A stretch of 6,208 bases of DNA from positions 1 through 6,208 of the forward strand of contig DEIJ01000174.1 in NCBI GenBank assembly GCA_002352365.1. The letters are read 5' to 3'. The translations under genes and the position numbers were made by a program. Of the stretch, positions 1 to 4,813 are shown in pieces (position 1 is the first letter of the stretch; each line of letters opens with the position of its first letter). Under the pieces are notes generated by a model. That model was not told the origin of the DNA. It searched no databases and was given only the letters and a program-made list of their open reading frames with translations. This DNA comes from Dehalococcoidia bacterium UBA2777. Lineage in GTDB: Bacteria > Chloroflexota > Dehalococcoidia > UBA2247 > UBA2777.

Positions 1-504
1 ACTTTGGGAGATGAAGGCTACTGGGCCCACTTCGCCTATCACGTTCGCCATACCATAGGGCATATTAATTTTGGGGCTATATACACCAATGCAATTAGGG
101 CCAATGATGTGAATTCCATACATCTTTGCCTTCCGGGCAATCTCAGCCTCCAGCCTTCGCCCTTCCTCCGTTCCCGTTTCCCTGAATCCAGCAGTGAACA
201 TGTGTACTGCCTTCACCCCTTTAGCAGCACAATCATCAAGCAGTTGGAGTATAGACTGAGCGGGGATGGAGGCAATAACATAATCTAAGGGGTCCGGGAT
301 TGCTTTCACATTGGGATAAGCCTCAAGCCCCAGAATCTCTCCACCGCTAGGGTTGACGGCATAAAGTTCTCCCTTAAAGCCGGCCTCAAGCAGTGCCTTC
401 AAAAATCCGGTTCCTGGCTTCCATTCATTGCGAGACGCACCGACTACAGCGATGGACTTGGGATAGAAAATAGGTTGGAATTCCTCCAGCCTTTGGTAAT
501 TCAA
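1..504 (-). CDS. Acyl-CoA synthetase (NDP-forming), N-terminal CoA-binding part, cut by the window edge
   Basis: The 168 codons present are open to the left edge, so the C-terminal part is missing. The protein resembles the alpha/SucD-like half of ADP-forming acetyl-CoA synthetases, which interconvert acyl-CoA plus ADP and Pi with free acid plus ATP in the cytoplasm. Visible motifs are PKSIAVVGAS (residues 15-24, Rossmann-type CoA-binding loop), VNPSGGEILG (50-59), the FTAGF-RETG-EEG block (103-115) and GPNCIGVYSP (135-144). GPVAFISQS (160-168) opens the second, ligase-CoA domain. The catalytic phosphohistidine region lies outside the window, so activity and substrate cannot be judged. The start is TTG at 504: an in-frame TAA lies at 531-529, TTG is the only start codon between, and the first conserved motif follows 14 residues later. 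The Shine-Dalgarno is weak. A promoter at 556-528 fits this start. The family call is firm; acetate as substrate is only a guess. Confidence 0.88.
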   Translation of the reverse strand, partial: MNYQRLEEFQPIFYPKSIAVVGASRNEWKPGTGFLKALLEAGFKGELYAVNPSGGEILGLEAYPNVKAIPDPLDYVIASIPAQSILQLLDDCAAKGVKAVHMFTAGFRETGTEEGRRLEAEIARKAKMYGIHIIGPNCIGVYSPKINMPYGMANVIGEVGPVAFISQS

Positions 505-527
505 AGTTACACCCGTTCGTGAATCAA

Positions 528-556
528 ATTATATATTGCCTTGCCTTTTAAAACAA
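528..556 (-). promoter_or_regulatory. Sigma70-type promoter for the acyl-CoA synthetase gene
   Basis: On the minus strand a TTGTTT -35 (556-551) is followed by a 17-bp spacer and a perfect TATAAT -10 (533-528). The -10 ends 23 nt before the TTG start at 504. That predicts transcription starting near 521 and a leader of about 17 nt. The geometry nearly matches the thyX promoter in this window, which supports both. It implies that the synthetase is transcribed on its own rather than only by read-through from fhs. Confidence 0.6.
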
Positions 557-570
557 TCCCTTGGCTAGAC

Positions 571-721
571 CTAGAGCCTCTTCCCCTCATTTAGCCCAAC
601 CTTCTCAAACCGCAACACCAGCCTCCAGGGATTTCTCGGGCACCAACTCCAGTTCCTTCTCGGTGCCGGAGGCATGCCACCAAGCACACTGCCCACTGAG
701 GGTCAGCTTCACGGTGCCCAT
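571..721 (-). pseudogene. Short frameshifted ORF resembling a MoaD/ThiS-type sulfur-carrier protein
   Basis: An ATG at 721 opens 38 codons ending with TGA at 607-605. The N-terminus begins MGTVKLTLSG, followed by a WWHASG and EKELELVPEKSLEAG stretch. This resembles the first strands of small beta-grasp proteins of the MoaD/ThiS type, which carry sulfur on a C-terminal Gly-Gly. Reading on in the +1 frame from about position 620 gives VLRFEKVGLNEGKRL and then TAG at 573-571. That matches the helix and KVGLNEG-like segment expected next in such proteins, so a single one-base shift would join the two parts. The rest of the fold and the terminal Gly-Gly are missing, and no good Shine-Dalgarno precedes the ATG. 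I therefore read it as a broken, truncated gene between fhs and the acyl-CoA synthetase. The family assignment rests on pattern memory only. It could instead be chance ORF sequence in an ordinary 271-nt gap. Confidence 0.3.
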
Positions 722-775
722 CACAATACCGCGGTGAGGAAGAACCCTGCTGCTCTAGCCCCAGAAAGGCGATCC

Positions 776-2539
776 CTAAAACAGTCCCTGCACCTTTCCG
801 GTTTTTACATCTACATCTACCTTTCTAAAGGCCGGATCGGAACTAGTCCCCGGCATCAGACTGATGGTGCCGGCGCAGGGACAGAGGAACTTGGCACCAG
901 AGTAGATCAACACATCTCGAACGGGCAGTAGCCAACCTTTGGGGGTACCCTTTATGGCCGGATCATGGGTGAGGGAGAGATGCGTCTTCACCATCATGGT
1001 GACGTAATCATCGTATTTGGAATCGTTCTCAAGCATCTTCGCCCTGGCTTCCGCATCGGCCGTCCAGCTCACGCCATCGGCCCCATAGACCACTTTGGCG
1101 ATCTTGTCGACTCGGTCCCTGAGTTTCATCTCCATTGGATACAGAAACTTGAATTCGCTCTCCTCTTTGCAGGCTTCCACCACTACATCAGCCAGCTCCA
1201 GGGCACCGTCGCCGCCATCGGCCCAATGGGTAGACACAGCACAGCGCGCGCCAGCTGCCTCAGCCGCCTTTCTGACCATGGCGATCTCATCCCTGGTGTC
1301 GGTGTGGAAGGCATTGATGCACACCACCGGGCTGATGCCGGAAGCTCTGATGGTGTTGATGTGGTGCACCATGTTGGGAATGCCCTTCTCCAAGAGTCCC
1401 AGGTCCTCTTTGGTGTAGGAATCAGGCAGGGGAATACCAGCCACCACCTTGGGCCCGCCGCCGTGCATCTTCAGGGCCCGGATGGTGGTGGTGAGCACCG
1501 ACACGTGCGGCTTGAGGCCGCTGTAGCGGCATTTGACATTCCAGAACTTCTCGAAACCGATATCTGCAGCGAAGCCGCTCTCGGTCACATGGTAGTCAAA
1601 CATCTTGAGAGCAATGCGGTCAGCGATGATGGAGGACTGGCCTACGGCAATGTTGGCAAAGGGACCGGCGTGGACCATGCACGGCTGATACTCCACCGTG
1701 GAACACAGGGTGGGGTTGATGGTGTTGCGCATCCAGGCAGTCATGGCGCCGCCCACCTCCAGATCGCCCGTTGTAACAGGATTGCCTCTCTTGTCGAATG
1801 CCACAGTAATGTGGTCCATTCTCTCACGGAGGTCTGCGAGGTCTTTGACGATAGATAGCATGGCCATAAGCTCGGAGCTCACGGCAATGCCGAACTTGGA
1901 CTGCATCGTGTAGCCATCCATGCGGCCGCCCAGACCAATGATAATATTGCGCAAGGACTGGGCGCAAAAGTCCATAATCCAGCCCATCTCCACCCTGGTG
2001 GGGTCGACATCCAGACGGCGCATCTTGGTGAGCCTAGCCAGTTGCTCGTCATTGTAGTTGCGCTCGTGCATCATTCTTGAGGTGAGCGCGACCATGGCCA
2101 GGTTGTGGGCGTTCATGATATCGTTGATGTCACCGGTAAGCCCCATGGAGAATTCAGTCATTGGAATGAGCAGCGCATTGCCGCCACCGGCAGCAGTTCC
2201 CTTGATATTCATGGTGGGACCACCTGAGGGTTGTCGGATGCAGCCACCTACATTCTTTCCCCGCTTACCCATGCCTTCCAAGATGCCCATAGTGGTTGTG
2301 GTCTTTCCCTCTCCCAGTGGCGTGGGGGTGATGGCGGTCACCTCAATATACTTGCCGTCCGGCTTGTCCTTGAGGCGCTCGATGATCTTCATGAAGTCGA
2401 GCCTGCACAGCCTACCGAAGGGAATGACCTCATCCTTTTGTAGGTTCAGCCTTTCCCGCCACTTCTCAGAGGTAGGCATGTTTGCCTCAGCCGCCTCTGC
2501 GATCTGCCAATCCTGCATTTTTGTTGCGTCGTAAGCCAC
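776..2539 (-). CDS. fhs: Formate-tetrahydrofolate ligase (10-formyl-THF synthetase), eukaryote-like variant
   Basis: This 587-residue cytoplasmic enzyme joins formate to tetrahydrofolate with ATP, giving 10-formyl-THF, ADP and Pi. The ATP-binding P-loop TPTPLGEGKTTTT covers residues 71-83. Other family blocks are RQPSGGP (102-108), IKGTAAGGG (112-120), HAGPFANIA (290-298), the SSIIADRIALK stretch (302-312), CRYSGLKPH (337-345) and RALKMHGGGP (354-363). It ends KVQGLF, as the family normally ends in GLF. Typical bacterial forms have about 555-560 residues. The extra length lies partly in a charged insert near 157-180. Several blocks (RQPS for REPS, HAGPFANIA, KMHGGGP plus AGIPLP, KTHLSLTH) look more like the synthetase domain of eukaryotic C1-THF synthase than like the Moorella enzyme. 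The usual MPGLP near the C-terminus is MPGTSSDP (562-569). The start is GTG at 2539, with AAGGAGG five bases upstream. It lies 66 nt after folD and is probably co-transcribed with it. Confidence 0.97.
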   Translation of the reverse strand: MAYDATKMQDWQIAEAAEANMPTSEKWRERLNLQKDEVIPFGRLCRLDFMKIIERLKDKPDGKYIEVTAITPTPLGEGKTTTTMGILEGMGKRGKNVGGCIRQPSGGPTMNIKGTAAGGGNALLIPMTEFSMGLTGDINDIMNAHNLAMVALTSRMMHERNYNDEQLARLTKMRRLDVDPTRVEMGWIMDFCAQSLRNIIIGLGGRMDGYTMQSKFGIAVSSELMAMLSIVKDLADLRERMDHITVAFDKRGNPVTTGDLEVGGAMTAWMRNTINPTLCSTVEYQPCMVHAGPFANIAVGQSSIIADRIALKMFDYHVTESGFAADIGFEKFWNVKCRYSGLKPHVSVLTTTIRALKMHGGGPKVVAGIPLPDSYTKEDLGLLEKGIPNMVHHINTIRASGISPVVCINAFHTDTRDEIAMVRKAAEAAGARCAVSTHWADGGDGALELADVVVEACKEESEFKFLYPMEMKLRDRVDKIAKVVYGADGVSWTADAEARAKMLENDSKYDDYVTMMVKTHLSLTHDPAIKGTPKGWLLPVRDVLIYSGAKFLCPCAGTISLMPGTSSDPAFRKVDVDVKTGKVQGLF

Positions 2540-2544
2540 AGAAA

Positions 2545-2551
2545 CCTCCTT
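2545..2551 (-). promoter_or_regulatory. Ribosome binding site deciding the GTG start of fhs
   Basis: AAGGAGG on the minus strand (2551-2545) is followed by five bases and then GTG at 2539. This strong Shine-Dalgarno fixes a non-ATG start. The next ATG in frame is the eighth codon, which is too far downstream to use this site. Confidence 0.85.
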
Positions 2552-2605
2552 CCTAAATTCGTAACACTTTTTGAATATGATATCTACTGAGTGAACTTGG
2601 CTCCG

Positions 2606-3490
2606 CTATGCTGAGTGCATCTCGGCAGCCCTCACAGTATTTGCCATGAGCATGGTGACCGTCATTGGTCCTACGCCACCAGGTACCGGAGTGATCGCCT
2701 TCGCCTTTTCCTTGATGGCATCGAAATCACTATCCCCAACAAGCCGGAAGCCGCTCTTTTTAGTCTCATCGGGAATCCGGTTCACCCCAACATCGATGAC
2801 TACCGCCCCATCCTTAACCATGTCTGCTGTTATTGCCTTAGGGCTTCCCATGGCAGCCACGACAATATCCGCATTCTTGGTTACCGATGCCAGGTCTTTG
2901 GTTCCAGTGTGGCATACCGTTACCGTGGCATTGGCACCCTTCTTCTTTTGCACCAGTATTGCCATGAGAGGCTTGCCCACGATATTGCTCCTACCACAGA
3001 TGACGACATGCTTCCCCTCAGGGCTGTTGCCACTTCGAACCAAAAGCTCCTGAACCCCATGGGGGGTGCAAGGCATGAAATAAGGCTCCCCGATGAGGAG
3101 TTTGCCTACATTCACCGGGTGGAAGCCATCGACATCCTTTCTGGGATCGATGGCATTTAACACCTTGTCAGCATTGATGTGCTTTGGTAGAGGAAGCTGG
3201 ACGAGAATACCGTGGAACTTGGGGTCTTTATCAAGCTCCTCGACCTTGGCCAATAGAACCTCCTCTGTGGTATCCTCCGGGAAAACTATCGTCTCGGAGT
3301 AGATGCCAATCTCCTCGCTGGCTTTGCTCTTAGCCGAGACATAGGATACTGAAGCTGGGTCCTCTCCAACCCTGACCATGACCAGCCCCGGGGTTGTCCC
3401 CTTCCTCTCCTTCAGTTCCTTGACCTTTCCCTTCAGCTCCTCCCGGATCTGAGCTGCTATCTCGGTACCACTGATTATTTCCGCTGCCAT
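2606..3490 (-). CDS. folD: Bifunctional methylene-THF dehydrogenase / methenyl-THF cyclohydrolase
   Basis: FolD interconverts 10-formyl-THF, 5,10-methenyl-THF and 5,10-methylene-THF, using NAD(P) in the dehydrogenase step. The 294 residues fit the usual 280-300. The catalytic Tyr50 and Lys54 lie in SYVSAK (49-54). They are followed by QLPLPKHI (98-105), DVDGFHPVNVGKL (119-131), PCTPHGV (140-146), the nucleotide-binding GRSNIVGKP (166-174), DVGVNR (233-238) and the signature PGGVGPMT (270-277). All expected active-site blocks are present, so the enzyme should be functional. Whether NADP or NAD is preferred cannot be read from sequence. The ATG start at 3490 has a nine-base Shine-Dalgarno six bases upstream. 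The gene lies 30 nt after thyX and 66 nt before fhs on the same strand, placing it mid-way in a formate-to-methylene-THF-to-dTMP unit. Confidence 0.98.
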   Translation of the reverse strand: MAAEIISGTEIAAQIREELKGKVKELKERKGTTPGLVMVRVGEDPASVSYVSAKSKASEEIGIYSETIVFPEDTTEEVLLAKVEELDKDPKFHGILVQLPLPKHINADKVLNAIDPRKDVDGFHPVNVGKLLIGEPYFMPCTPHGVQELLVRSGNSPEGKHVVICGRSNIVGKPLMAILVQKKKGANATVTVCHTGTKDLASVTKNADIVVAAMGSPKAITADMVKDGAVVIDVGVNRIPDETKKSGFRLVGDSDFDAIKEKAKAITPVPGGVGPMTVTMLMANTVRAAEMHSA

Positions 3491-3496
3491 TTTTTT

Positions 3497-3505
3497 ATCA
3501 CCTCC
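3497..3505 (-). promoter_or_regulatory. Very strong ribosome binding site of folD
   Basis: GGAGGTGAT on the minus strand (3505-3497) is fully complementary to the 16S rRNA 3' end. It is followed by six A residues and the ATG at 3490. It sits in the 30-nt gap after thyX, so folD is translated by its own initiation rather than by coupling. Confidence 0.85.
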
Positions 3506-3520
3506 AATATGGCAAATTTT

Positions 3521-4210
3521 TTATCTCACCTTAACCTCAATCTCTTCCTTTGTAGGGAAGATACCGCAACTCTCAGCCTCATCGCAATATCCCAGTTGAT
3601 AGCACTTGGGCTTGAGCTCGGCCCCGATTCGGGGAGCTACCCTCTCCACCTCCCCCTTTATTGCCTGGAATAGCTGGACGATCTCCCATTGAGCCTTGAG
3701 ACATAGCCTCAGAGAGCAGGCGTGCATCAGCTCCCGGGCATTCATTGTCATCACCAGATTGGTTTCCATCGCTTGAGGCAGCACATAGCGTGCATCCTCA
3801 GCGGGGATATCTGCGTCCAGCATGTTGAGATAAAGCTGGTGGGCATTTCGGACTGCCTCATGGTACTTGCTCTCTATCTCTGGATTTACAGATATTGTAG
3901 CTGGAATCACATAGTTCAACTTCTTTAGTGAGACATACCGTTGGCTTTGCTGAGTATAGCTCGCCAGGCGGTGGCGAACCAATTGATGGCTGGTGACTCG
4001 CGAGATACCACTAATAGCGAAGGTAAAACTAGCATGCTCAAAAGGGGAAAGGTGACCTCTCGAGATAAGCTGCTTGATTAAGCTGTCTACTTGATCCCGG
4101 GTTAGCTTTCTCAAAAGCTCGGGGGCAGTTGTTGAAGAGGAGGAAACACGGGCAGCGGTGGCAATAGCAAGTTCCGGGTCAGAAGTGTAACCAATAAGAG
4201 CTACCTCCAC
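3521..4210 (-). CDS. thyX: Flavin-dependent thymidylate synthase (ThyX)
   Basis: ThyX methylates dUMP to dTMP using methylene-THF and FAD with NADPH. It releases THF, unlike ThyA, which gives dihydrofolate. With the GTG start at 4210 the protein has 229 residues and begins MEVALIGYTSDPE, a typical ThyX N-terminus. GHLSPFEHASF (52-62) is the conserved block before the ThyX signature RHR-X7-S, here RHRLASYTQQS (79-89) followed by QRY. ARYVLP (140-145), NARELMH (157-163) and AQWEI (173-177) complete the FAD/dUMP site. The tail carries Cys203, Cys209 and Cys215, as seen in a subset of ThyX proteins. The frame stays open upstream to 4282, but those 24 codons (MIQFAILHS...) contain a perfect -10 box and a Shine-Dalgarno, so they are leader and promoter. 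This is the first gene of the thyX-folD-fhs unit; folD follows after 30 nt. Confidence 0.96.
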   Translation of the reverse strand: MEVALIGYTSDPELAIATAARVSSSSTTAPELLRKLTRDQVDSLIKQLISRGHLSPFEHASFTFAISGISRVTSHQLVRHRLASYTQQSQRYVSLKKLNYVIPATISVNPEIESKYHEAVRNAHQLYLNMLDADIPAEDARYVLPQAMETNLVMTMNARELMHACSLRLCLKAQWEIVQLFQAIKGEVERVAPRIGAELKPKCYQLGYCDEAESCGIFPTKEEIEVKVR

Positions 4211-4216
4211 TCTGTT

Positions 4217-4222
4217 CTCCTC
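4217..4222 (-). promoter_or_regulatory. Ribosome binding site deciding the GTG start of thyX
   Basis: GAGGAG on the minus strand (4222-4217) is followed by six bases and GTG at 4210. No comparable site precedes the upstream in-frame start at 4282. This supports the 229-residue form. Confidence 0.75.
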
Positions 4223-4235
4223 AAAGCCCGCTGAG

Positions 4236-4264
4236 ATTATACAATAGCGGGATAAAGAATGCAA
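4236..4264 (-). promoter_or_regulatory. Sigma70-type promoter of the thyX-folD-fhs unit
   Basis: On the minus strand TTGCAT (4264-4259, three of six consensus bases) is followed by a 17-bp spacer and a perfect TATAAT (4241-4236). The -10 ends 25 nt before the GTG at 4210, predicting a leader of about 18 nt that contains the GAGGAG site. The box lies inside the longer open frame, which argues against starting thyX at 4282. No operator or riboswitch structure is evident in such a short leader. Confidence 0.65.
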
Positions 4265-4288
4265 TATCGCGAATTGAATCACCTAAAA

Positions 4289-4589
4289 TGTAACCGATAT
4301 CGTTTAAGATACAGCCTGGCTAATACTCTTGAGAGGAGGTGAGACCAGGCTACATGGAGAGGATGGACATGCACTCAAGAAATGAATACCTGAAGGTGCT
4401 AAGGGAAAGATACTTAAAGGCCAAGACTAAAAGGGAGAAGTCCCAAATCCTGGATGAATATTGCCGTAATACTGGTCAGGCGAGGAAGTATGTCATTAGG
4501 GAAGATACACCCGGGGTAAATTTGGGACCCAGGATACGGAAAAGAATGACCTTTACCGGGGCGAGGTTATTCAAGAACATCTTTTATGA
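4289..4589 (+). mobile_element. Remnant of an insertion sequence (left end plus 5' part of its transposase)
   Basis: The fragment runs from a possible left end, TGTAACCGATATCG at 4289-4302 (starting TGT and containing the palindrome CGATATCG), to the point where recognisable transposase sequence stops near 4589. Only about 80 codons of a normally several-hundred-codon transposase remain. No convincing inverted copy of the left end is found downstream, so the right part was lost. The left boundary is inference. The element sits about 25 bp upstream of the thyX -35 box without disrupting it. Confidence 0.5.
4354..4589 (+). pseudogene. Truncated, frameshifted integrase/transposase N-terminal fragment
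   Basis: The reading frame gives a charged, helical N-terminus with the blocks MHSRNEYLKVLRERYLKA, KTKREKSQILDEYCR and NTGQARKYVIR. I recognise these as the start of integrase-type DDE transposases common in Chloroflexota-like genomes, where a helix-turn-helix region precedes the catalytic core. None of the catalytic core is present. After RIRKR the frame becomes unrelated and ends at TAA 4600-4602. Shifting at the A-run near 4540-4543 gives KNDLYRGEVIQ and then TGA at 4587-4589. That continues the expected pattern better and suggests a one-base loss before truncation. AGGAGGTGA (4334-4342) is upstream. GTG 4339, ATG 4354, ATG 4363 and ATG 4369 are all possible starts, and the family-like sequence begins at 4363-4369. 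It is non-functional as a transposase. The family name is from memory of the motif, not from a search. Confidence 0.6.
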
Positions 4590-4669
4590 TGCAACAACCT
4601 AAGGTTGGGTTACCTACTTATAGTCATCCGCAAAATTCTTTATAATCCTCCTTGCCGTTGGGGAGAGTC

Positions 4670-4706
4670 AAATCCCCCTTAGTCCCCCTTTTCTAAAGGG
4701 GGATTT
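4670..4706. repeat. C-run/G-run hairpin repeat, possible terminator
   Basis: An 11-bp inverted repeat pairs AAATCCCCCTT (4670-4680) with AAGGGGGATTT (4696-4706). A second C-run makes an alternative tighter hairpin: CCCCCTTT (4684-4691) with AAAGGGGG (4695-4702) and a three-base loop. The two C-runs compete for one G-run. Repeats of this CCCCCTT-AGTCCCCCTTTT form are scattered through many bacterial genomes. On the plus strand the hairpin is followed by ATTTT, so it could act as a weak rho-independent terminator after the transposase remnant. It could also simply be a dispersed mobile repeat. Confidence 0.7.
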
Positions 4707-4774
4707 TGTAATACATTAACAGCACACTATACAAGCTATTTTGCAAAGGACTATAAATGATTTGACATGTCGGA

Positions 4775-4803
4775 TTGACAGATCAACGAACAGCCACTAA
4801 TCT
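4775..4803 (+). promoter_or_regulatory. Possible promoter of the transporter gene
   Basis: A perfect TTGACA (4775-4780) is followed by 17 bp and TAATCT (4798-4803), a poor -10 with three of six consensus bases. The -10 ends only 10 nt before the ATG at 4814, so transcription would start almost at the start codon. That fits the lack of a Shine-Dalgarno there and suggests a nearly leaderless message. A second TTGACA (4762-4767) has no -10 at the right distance. A TATAAA at 4752-4757 is an alternative upstream -10. Confidence 0.35.
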
Positions 4804-4813
4804 ATTCACGGCA

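Noticed and set aside
4..288. Plus-strand open frame at the left edge.
   Set aside because: It lies opposite the conserved CoA-binding domain of the acyl-CoA synthetase and its product shows no motifs.
965..1858. A 297-codon open frame on the plus strand opposite fhs.
   Set aside because: It is antisense to a strongly conserved gene, its translation is His/Gly-rich and unlike any family I know, and it has no ribosome site. It is a by-product of fhs codon use, as are the other plus-strand frames at 1095-1418, 1698-1913 and 2058-2534.
4540..4545. Programmed ribosomal frameshift in the transposase, as in some insertion sequences.
   Set aside because: The A-run is short and does not form an X-XXY-YYZ slippery heptamer in the reading frame, and the second frame stops within 17 codons. 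Decay explains it better.
4603..4618. GGTTAC near 4608 as a right inverted repeat of the insertion sequence.
   Set aside because: Only six bases match the complement of the candidate left end (TGTAACC), which is expected by chance.
4775..4813. Upstream in-frame TTG as the transporter start.
   Set aside because: The 13 added residues are not hydrophobic or family-like, there is no ribosome site, and the TTG is part of a likely -35 hexamer.
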